Shown here piece after piece: positions 43,379 to 56,964 of a stretch of DNA of 64,000 nucleotides. The stretch is taken from NCBI RefSeq assembly GCF_029873635.1, contig NC_080421.1:37676617-37740616 (forward strand), in the 5' to 3' direction. The DNA comes from Malania oleifera (Eukaryota > Streptophyta > Magnoliopsida > Santalales > Ximeniaceae). The first letter of the stretch is position 1. Every line of letters starts with the position of its first letter. The notes below the pieces were generated by a model. The model was given only the letters and a program-made list of their open reading frames with translations, did not search any database and was not told the DNA's origin. The position numbers and the translations under genes were made by a program.

Positions 43379-46300
43379 GAAATAGAGAGGGGGAGAGAGA
43401 CCAGACAGAGAGGAGGAAAGACGGCAAGATAGAGAGGTAGAGAAAAGAGAGAAAATGAGGGAACTGAGAGGGATGAGAATGAAATGGAGAGAGGCTAAAA
43501 AAAACTTTTAAAGCCCCTTTGAGGAAGCCCTGTTCCTAGCGAACTACTCCCCCAAGCTTTTCAATTCGGCCTCCAAATCTCTTGCATGGTCGGGTCACAT
43601 CATGACCCAAGCCTTTTTTTCTATTTGTCATTTTTGCTCTAGCTACCTCAAGTGCATGTGTCTTCATTTCAAAGCCCACACGACCCATCTTCATTTGTTT
43701 AGCTCCAAAGCGTGACTGACCTTGCCTTTTGATTAAATTTTCAACAAGGCCCTCTCCATACTCATGCATGGTTTGGCTTTAATTTCCAAAAGATTATTCT
43801 TTAAATATCCAGGAAAACCCCGAATGCTCATGTCTTGTCTTCGATGCACATGACTCTGATTTGAACTCCAGCGTACGTACACGACTCTCCATGAACACGA
43901 CTCATTCACGTGAATTTTAATTTCAACTTTGACGTCCAAAATTTATCCTATAATAATAAAACACAAATGCTCGTAAATTTTTTACAAAAATAAGATAATT
44001 ATCTAAAAATTATCAAATAAGCTCACGAATTATTATAATGGGCATAATCAGACATTAAATTAAAAATATAATCATCGATGCATGAATTTAAATGTCTAAT
44101 TACGCATCTTTGACGCAAAATCACACCCTCCAACTAGAGTTTTGCTAGTCTCTAGCAAATAACATGAATGAAATCTAGGGCGTACCCATAAACACTAATT
44201 CCAATGAATTTTAAATGAATGCACATGCAACACAATCGTAGCATTTCACATACAGAAATATAAAAAGATTACACACAAGCTCATTCATACACAATTCATG
44301 CAACTCTGAAGCTAGTTACTCATGCAAGTTTCATCATTATATAGCCATTAAGAATAGTATACTCACATAAAGTTAACAAGCAATACAATTTAGAGTTAAT
44401 GTAGTCATATAAATTTGAGTATAAATAGGTGAAATCTCAAGGTTTGTGTAATGTGTATGACTCATTACAACCAGGATACCAGTGGACACCTACAGAATGG
44501 TTGTTTTGACTCGACCTAACTGGTATACCCTAAAAAACACTCAAAAAGGATGAGTTCACTTGTCATATATGAGGAGGAGTGTCATGATCAAACATCTCAC
44601 ATATTGCAAGGAACAATGTTAAATGTATGGAGTGGACTAGTCTAAAAAGGATCCAGCCTATTTGTGAGGTGTCGGGTCCTTCACCCTAACATCTTCTCAC
44701 CTACTCACCATATCCATCCAAGACCACCCTAGATCAACTTATTCACAAACCAGACGTAAATACATCTGAGGCATTAGGTGATTGAAGAGTCTTCATATGT
44801 GGGGAACATATGTCGTGTCCCTGACTTTTTGTGGTATTTGTGTGGGGCAGGTATTAACCTTTCACTTCATTCATGTGCATTTCTATTTCTTTTTTTTTTT
44901 TTTTTTTTTCTGCTCATTCTTCAATTTCTTTCTTTTAATGGTCAATTAAGACAATCATTACACTTCTTTTTTTGTCTTCATACCACCCGTGTGAATTAAG
45001 CTCGAACAGTAGTCCATGAACTAAGTCTATCTCTAAGGGTGGCTCAGCCTTCACATCTTGAGTAGGCTATAAGACCTAGGTTTCTATCTCCCCACTAGAT
45101 GTCACCTATAAGCTAACAAGTAAAAAACAGAGACTAGTGTAGAAAGGATTGTCTAGAAGAAAATAAAACCAAGTTTCATGAACCTTGATTTGATGTTAAC
45201 ACTTAAAAGAACGATAAATAGCTCAAGAATACCTCACAAGGTGTCATAGTCGCCACAAGTGTTCTCTTTGTAACCCTAAGTGCAACAAATCACGTGAATG
45301 TGTATATTCAGCCCATGAGATACGATGTAAATATAAGAGTTTATGTAGCCTGATTAACACGAATGAATCATCAGTCAACCATCAAGGAGTTACAAAGCCA
45401 TATAAAGAGAAACTACACATAAATAACTCGAGTGTGTAACTCTTAGGTTATATGCAAATATGTGAAGGGTATAAGTCAGTATTAATCATGGCATAATAAT
45501 CCATCTTCAATGATCTTTATTTCTTTCTTTCTTTCCTTCTTTCACGGCCGATCGTTCTGAAATGAACGTGCCTTCCCCGGTTAACTGAACTGACACGTGG
45601 CTGAACCCCAACAACTTGGTTAACTGAATCATTAGTTCAAAACTGACTTGGTCAACCGAACCTTAGCAAATGGTCAACCGAACTTGCCTGGTTGACTGAA
45701 CCTCGAAGGGTTCGAAATTGCCTTGATACTTTCAACCATATCTCCAGCTCAAAATGGCCACGGTCGACCAAACTCAATAATATGGTCGATCGAAACCTCT
45801 TGGGTTGGTAAAATTTTTACCACAGTAAATCAAGGTTAATTGTAATTAAACTCAATTAAACAATTTGAAAAATACCCTTGATGTCCCTAATGGTTATATT
45901 TTTGCCCAACTCTATATATGTTGAAATTGGTGTATTCCCAAGAGGGGGGTGAATTGGGTATTTAAAAATTTTCTTCCTAGGTCAAATTAACCAGCAATAG
46001 TAATGTACAACCTAGGGTCTGTTTTAGTATTTCTCAATCATTCACAATATTTAAATCATGCACACATTCATAAATAGTTAAATATGAGCATACATGTGCA
46101 GGAAATTAAAGTGCAGGAATTTAGGAGCAGACACAAGATGTGTTATCGGGGTTCGACCAATATTGCCTACATCCCCACCTCATGCTAACAAGCCAAAAGA
46201 TTTCCACTACGACTCACTTAACAGGTGGAGCGGCACCGATTACAACACCTTACCAGGATGGTGCACCTAACTTTCCTAACCAGATCAAAGCCAAACCAGG

Positions 46301-47545
46301 ACTATTCATAGGGCTGGTCACCCTCTTCCAACGATACGTCAGAAATACAACAGATGTTCAATATAATTTTTTGTGTACAAGGAAATGTTCTTTTAAACAA
46401 GAAGATTATGTACCAATATGCATAAGCAATAATCAATGCACCTAAACCAGATAGGAACTATAAGCTCAGTGCAAACAATGTGTAATAACACTCTATGTAA
46501 TGTCAATAATCAATCAAGTGCAAGAGTGTATTACTAATCTATCTTTGAAATAATATGTAAATATATTTCAACCACAAGTAGGGTTTCAAATATTTTTATA
46601 GAATATACTCAAAATATCTCTAAGATGATTTCCTTAAAATTCTAGCACAATAAATATTTAAAATCAAGCTTGTTTGAAAAAAATTTCACAAAGTATAAGA
46701 ACAAGCCTTTGAATACTTGCAACAATAATGCAAGATTCACAAGCTCTAGATAATATTCCCACTAAAGACTTACGAATTATCACAAGGGGACTCTCAAACT
46801 CACTCTCAAAAAATCAACATCAAACACATACAATGAGAGTGTGAGTCAATATAAACAATCTCAATAATACACTTACCAAAGGATTTGAATAAGTAGGATG
46901 AGTAAGAGATGGTGTTGACTTTGGTGTATTCCCAAGAAGGGGGGGGGGGGGGGTTAGGTAAATTGGAAATTTAAAAATTTATCTCCTAGGTTAAACTATC
47001 CAGCACCAGTATATACATAACCTAGGGTCTATCTATGCAATTCAAAATGCGTAGATAAATATAATGTGCGGAAATTAAATCATGCGCAACATGCACAGAC
47101 AATTGAGAATAACATACATGTGCAGTAAATATAAAATGTTGAAATGAAAAGTGTACACATGATATGTTATCGGGGTTCGGCCAATACTGCCTACATCCCC
47201 GCCTTAGCTCGCAAGCCCGAGGATTACCAATATTGCTCACTTAACGGGTGGAGCAGCACCGTTTACAACCAAGTCAATTAATTGGGCTGACCTCAACCTA
47301 CAACTATACCTCGAAGCTAATCCGAGACTTTTACCAGGGCAAGTCTCCTTCTTCCGAACACACGTCGGGTATACAATCAGATATACTTTTTCGTACAATG
47401 AAAAGTGCTTCTAACACAAGCAGATTTGTACAACAATTCAGCACAGTATAATCAATGCACACCAATAATGTAAGAATTATAAGCTCAATGGTGTATATGT
47501 GCAATCAACACTCAAAGCAAAGATTATCTCAAGTTTAAGTACAAG

Positions 47546-48898
47546 TGTAACAACCAAAAAATTATACCATTTTTTTTTCATTTAATATATAAATTACTCT
47601 GATACCCCTGTTATACCTGCTATAGCATCTCAAGCCTCAGATGGGCACTGTGGTATCCCTGTACACAAATTGACACACCTATGCAGCGGAAAACATAAAG
47701 TCATACACCCATATTTACAATACTAGAATTTAGTGTTTCCAAACCATATATACATATTTACACATCACCTCAGTACTATTTGCTCAAAAACATAATCCCC
47801 TAAATACACTTACCTTACCCTATAAGCTGGGCAAAACAAAAGATCTCATTATTTGCAAGCCTAATCTGCTCGCCTAGCTGGTTCACCTAAAAAATGTTAA
47901 ATTGCTGGGATGAGACGACGCTCAGTAAGTGAAAATATGCTATTACTAGTGTGTGGTGACCGAGTTGCATAAATACTATAATGACAATATCTGAAACTGT
48001 ATAAGCTGGCAAGTCAATATAAAGTATAACTTACATTTACCATAGTTTAAAACATAACTGTATCATCTGAGTTTTCTACTTTTCATACTTCTAATATCAT
48101 ACTATATTTGCTAAAAATTCTATAAATTTGTATACATATACATAACTGAGATTTTTTCCTGGGAAACTGTGTATCATGATTTAACCTCTCATGATAGGGT
48201 TGTGTGACCCGAAGGCGGAACTTAATCCTGGTTGGCCTACCAGGTAATTCAATTGTACTCTACCAATCCTCAGCTTGTCCAAACTACATCCTTTCATAAG
48301 CATGGAACTGAAAAACTACCTTGTCAAACCGGGCCCCCTCAACCTAGAATACTGGGGAGACTACAAACTCTCCAAGCACGATTGACGGAATCCACATACT
48401 ATCTGAGATATGTGGTTGCACTCTAATATGAAAATAGCAACGATACCATACTCTACTGATTGAATCTATCTGAAGTAATTCATTAGGGATTTGATACTGT
48501 ATATACTATTACTATAATTACCCTACTGTTTTCATCATGTTTCCAAAATAACCATAACACTATAAATCTAATTTGTAAACACTCTAATGTTTGAATAAAA
48601 TAACTGTATGTCTGACTGTAATATTTGACTGAATAATCTGTAAAGTCCGAATGTTATGGTTTTAGAAAACATGACATTCTGTAATTATTGTAAAATACTG
48701 GTCTGTTAAATATCTATAATACTTGTATGATAAATAACTGTCTAGTTAATATCTGTCTATATATATATATACTGTAAATCATGATATTTTGAAAAACTAC
48801 GTAGCTTATGTATCAAGCAAATATCTACTCAGGCTACACAAATAATACAAATCATATTCAGGAAAAACTAAACAATAGACTGATATATATATATATAG

Positions 48899-48929
<31 letters not shown>

Positions 48930-49786
48930 TTTCTAGTAAACTTGCTAAAATTCCTAGCATAGCATATTTCCCTTACCTAATTGGCTGGGAAGCTGGCCTC
49001 TAACTTAATCCTCACTCTCACAGCGTACTATTCCCCAAAATCCTGAAATAATACACATGCATATTTCCAATAAATCAACTATTTTTCTCCGAGCCTACAT
49101 ACTCATAAATTTCTGAAATATAATTTACCCGCACTTTTAAAAGTACTCACTGGGGTTCCCAACCCATATCTGCAAAGTCCCAAAACACCTTATTCCTGAA
49201 AATATAATACTCAAATTTTACTTCACAAAACTCCAGTATATTCTCATATAACTTAAAATCTAAACTCAAATAAGTCTAATACAACTAAAAATACCAAATT
49301 ATTCAACTTACCCAAATTTTGGGATAGTACCCAAGTTGGCCTAACCAACAATCTACTCCAACAGAGTTGAAGAGAATCTTCCCAGGAGTAGTGTGACGGC
49401 TTCTGATTGTCGAACTGGCAAAAACCGAAGTCGGAATTGTAGAGAGAAGGGGAGAGGGTTGATTTTTTAAGAGAGAGAGACTTCCCTTTGCAACATTTTG
49501 TGAAAAAACCGATTTTGGCTTACTTATAAACCTGGATTTGTCGACGAGTCCATAAAGGGAGTTTGTCATCGAACATGAATCCTTTGTCGATGAACTTCAA
49601 GCTCTATAAACCCCTCTCGGTAAATTATCGTTGACGAGACACGTGTCCACGTCGATGATCCCTAGTAAAATACTCATCGACGAAATCCTTGAATTCGTCG
49701 ACGAGACCCTATAAGTCCCTTTTTGAAATTTTCATTTCCTTCTTTTTTTTATTATTTAATTACTATAAATTCTCCGGGTCTTTACA
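47546..49786 (-). repeat. Gypsy solo LTR (2241 bp) nested in a Copia LTR
   Basis: It starts TGTAACAACCAAAAAATT and ends TCTCCGGGTCTTTACA. The flanks acaag (47541-47545) and ataag (49787-49791) form a TSD with one transition. The intact sister LTR shows the uninterrupted site near 57614, confirming the insertion point. CGTCGACGA-type words cluster at 49535-49710. Tips and layout match the LTR at 52947, so it is the same Gypsy family in the opposite orientation. Confidence 0.9.
48899..48926. repeat. (CA)n microsatellite
   Basis: About 13 CA units preceded by a short TA tract, inside the Gypsy LTR. Confidence 0.9.
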
Positions 49787-51096
49787 ATAAGAGTGTATCT
49801 ACAAGCTAATATTTGAAACTATGTAAAGATAAAATCTCAATCAAAGTTTAGGGTTTCAAAGATTTGTACCGATAGAAATTTAGAATATCTCAAAAATAAT
49901 TTTCTCAGTATCAAAGCATAAGGAGATATTCAAATATGAGCTTGTAAAAATTTTTTTGCGCACACAAAAAATACAAGCCCAATGAGTCTTGCAATAATAA
50001 TGCAAAGACTCACCTATCTATAAGATTTTTCCCAACCAAAAATTTATTAGATGAAATCAAGGGGAAAAAATCTTTGCTTAACCCTGAATCGAAAATCAAA
50101 TATGCGATACACAAACGAGGGTTTTTAGCATAATAGAACAATGAATAAACACTCACAAAGCTTTGATTTCTCAAAAGAATGGTAGTATATGAGGGTATGG
50201 GGTTTGTATATGGAAATATGGCTTAGGAAATTTCAAAGGATTTTTGCTTAATCTATTTTCTAATTATCTACTAATCCAAGTAAATGAACCCTTATATATA
50301 GAATAGGTTAAAATTATAACCGTTGGGGACACATAGGGTATTATTAATTTTTTAAAAAACAGTTTAATAAATTTAACCATGTTTAACTTAAAATAACCAC
50401 GGTAAAAATTAAAACAACTCGAGAGTTTTGGGCGCCTGACTTGTGGTTTGGTCGCCCGAACAGACACATTAGAAAAAAGTTGATTTTTGAAGTTTGGGTG
50501 CCTAAATAATGGTTCAATTTTCTGACCAAAGGCCATTTCCATTATGTCGGAGGTTCGGTTGCCTGGTTCTGAATTTGGTAGCCCGAGGAATTTTTGAACA
50601 CGAAGTATGGGCTACCAAGTTGGTGGGAAAAGTTAGAATTGTGATTCGTTTGACCAGGGACACTACATTCCTTTTGGTTTGGTCACCCGAAACCAAGTCA
50701 ACACTTTGACTGGTCAATGGTTCGGTTGCCCGAAGCCTCACTAATTTTATCCTATTAGTCCAGTTTTACTTCAATTGATTCCCTTGATAATGTATGTGTT
50801 TTTGGGGACATCTTATGTGTATGTGCAAGGACCTAGGGTCTTTTGAGCTTATTGCATCTACATGCATAATATGCAATGATTATTACAGACCTTTTAAAAA
50901 TTACAAACCCGAAAGAATGGAATATAAATTACAACAATTTAAACACTTTGTCTTCATCATTTTCTTCGAGTCACCATATGCACCATATGATCTTGCCCAT
51001 TTAAGTAAGACTGGTCCTGCACACAAACTCAAGGTAAGCATTAAATACCAAAGTATTTTTCATAATCAAAACAGGGTATGACCTATAAGGTCAACA

Positions 51097-51119
51097 ATCT
51101 CCCCATTTTTGATGATGAC
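51097..51119 (-). other. Polypurine tract of the gag-only Copia
   Basis: The complement reads GATGATGACAAAAATGGGGAGAT next to the 3' LTR, if taken from slightly further out; its AAAAATGGGGAGAT core is the typical Copia plus-strand primer. Confidence 0.8.
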
Positions 51120-52946
51120 AAAAATCGTATACAAAGTGGGTACAACCAAGAAATGCCGCCCTTGAAACTATGCATAAGAGAATGTAAAGATTTTAAAAGT
51201 TCAACCATTTTCCCAAGATACCCAATTTTTCTTAAGTTCTTCCCCTTTTGGCAACAGCAAAAAAGGCTAGTAAAATATAACTGGTTTTTTTAAGAATATA
51301 GCAATTAAGCACACAAACAACATAATTAGTCATTCAGGTTTAAAATGACACAACAAACATGATTAGACCAGAATTATACACAAACCATTGCAATTGAAAC
51401 ATATCATAAAACCCATGGAAGATTTGAGTTTAAAGCACACGACATATGATAGCAAATAGTTGGTTTGAGCACAAACACAGTCAAACAAGTTCGCATACAT
51501 TTACATATGAAGTTATCGAACCAGTTATGCAATTTAAAAATATATGTATATAATATTAAGGCAAGAGATAAAGATTTTTTGATTTGAAAGAATTTCTTGT
51601 CAAACAATAAAAATTGATGTAAATAGATATATATGTATATAATAAATATATATCCCCCTTTGGATGTTGTCAAAAAATATTGGGGGTGCTTGCTGAAACA
51701 GAAGATTTTAATTTAAAGCAAGTAAGCACAAATTTTCTGGTTTGTCAATTAAGCACACAAACTGTAACCAGAAAAACACAACCACAATGATCCTAAAGAT
51801 ATCAGACAAATTACAGTAAGGATCATATGGCAAAACAGATGACTGTGGCAAAAATAAACATCATACATCAAATTAAGATTTTCAATAATGTCATTTCATT
51901 TAAGCACAATCCACAGTGAATTCACAATAGATCTAAGCTAAAAATATTTGTGAGCAAAACAAAATAAGAATTTATGTTTAGATGCTCCCCCTTTCAATTT
52001 GAATTATAGCTTAAATGAAATAAGCTACTTATACTCATCAACATTGATTTCACAAGGTATGTCAAGAGTATAAGCCATTCATTTTAAATCTCTTAAAATA
52101 AATATACTAATAAAGATTAATTTACTTTTTATGCAACTAGTATAGCTATCCCTATGGATTACACATGCATCAGAAAATTTATATTAAGGCATGATTTTGC
52201 GTTCACAACCAGGAACGATTCGTATCTAAATATATAGCTTTAAGAGTTGGACATGATGTTTGTGAGTCTTTGAAGAGCCTCAATATTTCAAAAGAAACGA
52301 AAATGATGCATATGGGTCCTTTATGCTTTTTTTTCTAGGGAATGGAGTTTAGCTCCCCTAATCATTTGATGATTATGTGAGGATGAAATTTAATATTGAA
52401 TTAGGTTCACTCATCCTTTCAAAAATATTTTAACTTTCATTTAATTATAATCATCTTTAGACAAGGTTTTACTTTTGGGAAATTTTTTGTCAAAATTTCG
52501 GCAGCATGCCGTCTGTAAATCAGACATTTTCCCATAAAACATGTACCTGATAAAGGTTTGTTTTCAGCAAGATATTCATATAAGTCATGCAACAACCTAA
52601 GATCTACTACCGGCATGCAATTCACATCACTATATCCGTCATGCATGAGGCATTCTAGACTAAGCATGCAATCATGCAGTGATCAACAACTTAATCAAAA
52701 TATAATCCATCCATCAATGAATTTAAATAGTAGATCAGAAGATAGATTTTGAGTTTAGCACAGGCTGTTATTCATTAAGGCATTCAAGCATATAGTATGA
52801 TTATGAGAGCATTTTTTAATATAAATAGTCATGAAAGATAAATGCTCCCCCTGAGTTAAGCCATCAGCTGAATTTTGCCTTTTCTACTTTTCAAATTCTT
52901 TAACCAAGTGTTTTAAGATTTTCAATGATACAGACTCGGCTTTACA
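51120..52946 (-). other. Non-coding part of the gag-only Copia internal region
   Basis: No pol or env-like domain is visible. Part of it (about 52490-52690) matches a segment of the CACTA element at 19262-19505. A 76-codon frame at 52667-52437 overlaps that shared part but belongs to no family I recognise. Confidence 0.5.
52490..52690 (-). repeat. Segment apparently shared with the CACTA element
   Basis: The complement carries GCATGCTTA, TTAGGTTGTTGCATG, GGGAAAATGTCTGATTTA and CGGCATGCTGCCGAAA in the order found at 19262-19505. Origin unknown. Confidence 0.55.
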
Positions 52947-54905
52947 TGTAACGACCCAAAGGATAATGATATTTAAATAATAAAGAGGGAGGAAAATGGA
53001 AACAGTAACAAAAGGAGGCACCCGACTTCGTCGACGAATGCGACGTTGCATTTTGGATGTGATAATCCCAAGAATTTTCCAAGCATCGTCGACGAACACA
53101 GGGGTTTAATCGATGAGTGTTCTTTAGGATCTCGTCGATGAGGTCTCGTCTTGTCGACAAGAAGATACCGAGAGAGAATTTTTGGGAAGTCTGAAATTCG
53201 TAGATGAGGGTGCAAGTTCATTGACAAACTTTCTACAAGACTCGTCGACGAGGTGACGTGGCTTGTCAACGAATTCCATAGTATAAATAGCCTAAATCTG
53301 GGTTAAATGCATAATTTTTCTACCAAATTCACACTCTCTCTCTCCTACGGCTCCACCTCCATCTCTCTTCAATTTTGGTCCTGTTGTTCGGAAGATCGAC
53401 AATCTAAGGCCACCATGATGCTCCTAGGGAAGTTCTCCCTAAGTCTGCTGGAGCAAATCATCGGTGGGACGAAGTTGGATTTCATCCCAGATTTAGGGTA
53501 AGGTCTTTTATTCAAAATTAGGCTTTTCGGTATTTGTAGGGAATGACGTAGACGTAGAAATAGTAATATTTTGTTTTGGCATTTATGGTTTTCAGGATGT
53601 TGAGTGGAGAACCCTGCGGGTGTAAGACCCGTTACGATAGGGGGACTTTAGCAAAAATCAGGTAAGAGAAATATGCTATGCTAGGTAATACTAGTATGAT
53701 TTCAGTATGAAATATATGTTTTCATCAAATTATTATTTCATAGCAGGAACTTATACAGTTTATCTAATACATTTAAAATGTTTTAAATTACTATGTGGCA
53801 TGAGAATATGGATATAGTACAGAAACATGTTTTTACAGTATTTTTAGGATTTTGTTTTATAGTATTTTCAGAATACCATGATTATACAGTTTTCAGTACC
53901 ATGACATACAGTTTTACAGTTTATTTCAGAAATACAGTTGATACAGATACAGTTTATCACAGCGTCATGGTTAATACAGATATTATAGAATCATGGTAAA
54001 ATAGATAGATTGTATATAGTAATGTATTATTTAGTATCAGACCCTGATGGATTAGACAGTAGAGCATGGTGCCATTGCTATATATAGATATTCAGTATAG
54101 AGTGCAACCACCTATTCAGATAATACGTGGTATGTAGGTCGATCAAATGCCCAGGAGCGGACAGGCTCCCCATCAGATATGGGTTGAGGAGGGTTGATCA
54201 GACTGATGGAGTATAGTGGTTTATTCTTGATTGGCCAACTAGGGTAGATCCCACCTTCAGACGGCACAACCCTGTCATGAGGGGTTAAATCATGACATAC
54301 AGCCATCTGGGGAAGTTTTCAGTTATTATTATATGTATATGCAGTTTTACAGTAACATATGACGTACTTATGTATAATAGAAGTATTATGTATAGAAACC
54401 TAAAAATACAGTTATGTTAAGCAACATGGGATGGTGGTTGCTATATTATTTGTACTATATTTTCAGATTCAGTTATATTTGTTTATATAGAAACAGATCT
54501 TCTCAGTATTGTTACTCATTTGCCACACACTAGCAATAACATATTTTGTCTTACTGAGTGTCATCTCATCCCATTACCTAAACATTTTTCAGGTGATCCA
54601 GATAGGCAAGCAGATCAGGCTCACAAATAGAGGGGCTTCAGTATTACCCTACCAGTAGAGTGAGTATTTTTAAGAGTATGTATGTATAGCCCTAGCCAGT
54701 TGAGGGTATTTTGGGAAGTTGTAATATATGTATATTTTGAGGATCCTTTTAGCACTCTGGTATTGTATATTTTCTTGATGGTGTTTATATGAATTTTGCT
54801 TCTTGCTGCTTAGGTTGATGGATTGGTTTGATCTAGTTGGTATCAGCGCTTTATAAATTTTATAGTATATATATAAACCCCCCAGTTAAATAGTAGGTCG
54901 TCACA
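52947..54905 (+). repeat. Gypsy solo LTR (1959 bp) nested in the gag-only Copia
   Basis: It starts TGTAACGACCCAAAGG and ends GTAGGTCGTCACA; the tips are inverted to each other. The flanks ttaca (52942-52946) and ataca (54906-54910) form a 4-of-5 TSD. U3 words CGTCGACGA cluster at 53020-53280, followed by a TATA box (GTATAAATAG, near 53281) and a CT-rich leader. A short frame GKFSLSLLEQIIGG near 53430 matches one at 27060 on the other strand, linking it to that partial LTR. Confidence 0.88.
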
Positions 54906-55756
54906 ATACATGATTAGGCTTAGCGGTCCAAAAAGTCACAATGAATGTTTCTTTCAAAGTCATAAGCCAACAATGCCTATTCTCTTATGAATCTCAATGC
55001 GTGTAAGAGGAACATGATTAAATACTCTTAAGAATTGAATTTTATGTTAAGTTTGAAAAGTATTCATTATGAGTGAACATTTTCCAAAATATTTTTATGC
55101 TTAGTAATCATATCCAGGTATGAGCAAAGAGTGTCTAGGAGAGTATGAATTTTTGAATACAACTCTTTGGACAATGGTATGTATCCTTTAGATATAATTA
55201 TAATTATGAAGCAAGGATACAACTGGAGAGTAGAAGGAATGTCTTATGATGAGCACTCAATATATATTAGTTATTTATGATCAATAGTGCTTCAACCTAG
55301 ATTGATGGCTAAACATTTTATTAGGCATTTTAGGCTTTCAAGATGAGTTTAGGACAAGATGTTTAATTAGAAGGATTCATTTTCTATAACTCAAACTTGT
55401 GCAATGGATCGAGTATGCTTAACTTTAGATGATCATATTTAAGCATGAGTTAAGAAATTTTGACTTATTTGCCAGGCAAATAATGCTTTGTCCATTTGGA
55501 AGTGAATTTTATTCAGTTATGTTATAGCCAATGTTTTCATATTTCATCCAATCATTATGATATGTATTCGTGTTAAGTTTAGATTGGATATTTTATTTGA
55601 AATTTTTTATTGGCTAGATTTTCTAATGATCTTAGTGTATAATGATAGTGTATAATGAATGTGCATACTAAAATTTGACATTTTAAGTAAAGACCACTTC
55701 CTAGCCTTTTGGTCATCGCTACCTCCAAACCTAGGAACTAAGGATGGATTAAATGA

Positions 55757-56911
55757 TTATGTGATTCCAAATGGAATACATTTTTCCTTAGGTCCTATGA
55801 GGCTTGCTTTTCCGATCACCCATATCATCCATTTATCCAAGCCTCTTCCATGTTTACTTGATGTGGCAATATTATGGGTTTGATAAACTAACCATGAACC
55901 TTTTTTGAAAAAAAAATTTCGTTTAATTCTTAAGAGTTCATTATGATTATTCTTTTCATTTTTAATTTCGAGTATTATGCAAAAATAATCATCCATTACT
56001 TCTTCTAAACAGATAATTTTCAATATCTTCTTAATTTTTCTCTTCTCAAGAGTGGTATAATATTCTTTCAATTCTTTCAATTGATTTTCCAACCTTCTAT
56101 TTTCATTTTTCAAAAACATTTTCTGTTTAGACACCCTAACTAGAAGTTTATTCATTTTCAATAAAGTACATTCTAATTCCTTGTTAAAGGGCATGCTATT
56201 ATCATTAGATTTATTGCATGATTCAGCATCAAATATATCATAGTAATACTCAAATAAATCAATGCATGCATCATAAATGTTATTATTATCAAAAGCAATA
56301 GCTGATTCATCATATAGTTTATCACGTGTTTTGGCATAGGAATCGTCATAGTAAGCATCACATGAATTAATACATGCATTATCGTCAAAGCAGTCATTAG
56401 AGGCAACTTATGATTCAACATATGATATATCACAGGATTTAGCATAAGAATCATCACATGCTTCATTACACGAATCAGTAAATGAGGTAGGGTGAGATTC
56501 ATATACCTCATCGTCTACTAATGCAACCTGCTCATGATTAGCCACTTCTTGATCATTTAGGCTTGGAGCATTTGGAATGGCAATCTCCTTTTCTTGAGTC
56601 TCTCCGTATCTCTTTTCTAACTCAACCCAGATCACCTGTGCACTTCTACATGTCATAATCTCATGAAAAATATTCGTCTCTAAAGCACAATGTAATAAAT
56701 CCATGGCATATGAATTCACATGCATCAACATATCATTTTCATCCAGAGGCATATGAATTCCATTAAAAATCATCCGCTAGGCCTGCCAATCCATTGATTT
56801 TATAAATACACTCATTCTAATTTTCTAAGTGATGTAATCGACACAATAAAAAATAGGAGGCCTAGAAGGTGACTGTCCCTCTCCAAATGGGGATACACCA
56901 ATGTGAGTCAT
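55757..56911 (-). pseudogene. Copia gag of the gag-only element, disrupted
   Basis: The start ATG (complement of 56909-56911) gives MTHIGVSPFGEG, close to the start of the paralogous gag at 63412. TAG codons at two positions where Trp is expected break the first 50 residues. The capsid region (YAMDLLHCALETNIFHEIMT and SAQVIWVELEKRYGETQEKE) is in frame 56773-56408. A frame change leads into an acid-rich and then coiled-coil segment (56194-55757). The zinc knuckle is not found. It ends KEKCIPFGIT, the kind of tail that follows the knuckle in related gags, so the knuckle was probably deleted. Confidence 0.82.
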
Positions 56912-56950
56912 CTCGATCTTTAGCAAAAACGTTTAAGTCAGTGCCATGAT

Positions 56951-56963
56951 GCTCTGATACCAA
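56951..56963 (-). other. Primer-binding site of the gag-only Copia
   Basis: The complement reads TTGGTATCAGAGC, matching initiator tRNA-Met apart from the first position, beside the LTR edge at 56965. Confidence 0.85.
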
Positions 56964-56964
56964 T

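Larger units (their letters stand above)
42084..45542. other. Unclassified repeat-like region without coding domains
   Basis: It begins near a block CAAGTATAGAAGTTCAGTCA, then CCCAAGGGTCAGATCG and CTCAGGGAATG. Around 44126 there is CACACCCTCCAACTAGAG followed by TTTTGCTAGTCTCTAGCAAA. Both blocks resemble parts of large non-coding LTR elements common in plants, but I cannot identify LTR pairs. Two long GA tracts lie inside. The Gln- and Ser/Leu-rich frames at 42854-43427 come from these tracts and neighbouring CAG/GCA-rich DNA. Confidence 0.4.
46913..51096 (-). repeat. 3' LTR of the gag-only Copia, interrupted by a Gypsy solo LTR
   Basis: It begins TGTTGACTTTGGTGTATTCC and ends ATAAGGTCAACA, matching 56965-58959 throughout. 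A run of 15 G (46939-46953) expands the GGGGGG motif common to the family. The distal part (50430-50740) holds GGTCGCCCGAA-type words in place of the GGTCGACC words of the other LTRs. Confidence 0.92.

Noticed and set aside
42854..43427. Ser/Leu-rich and Gln-rich frames
   Set aside because: Low-complexity translations of GA tracts and CAG-rich DNA.
52437..52667. 76-codon minus-strand frame with CLIYRRHAAEIL
   Set aside because: It resembles a frame in the CACTA element only because the underlying DNA segment is shared; I know of no protein family for it and stops surround it.
51120..55750. Possible env-like gene of a SIRE-type element
   Set aside because: SIRE elements can carry one between pol and the 3' LTR, but no long frame, signal peptide or membrane segment is present here.
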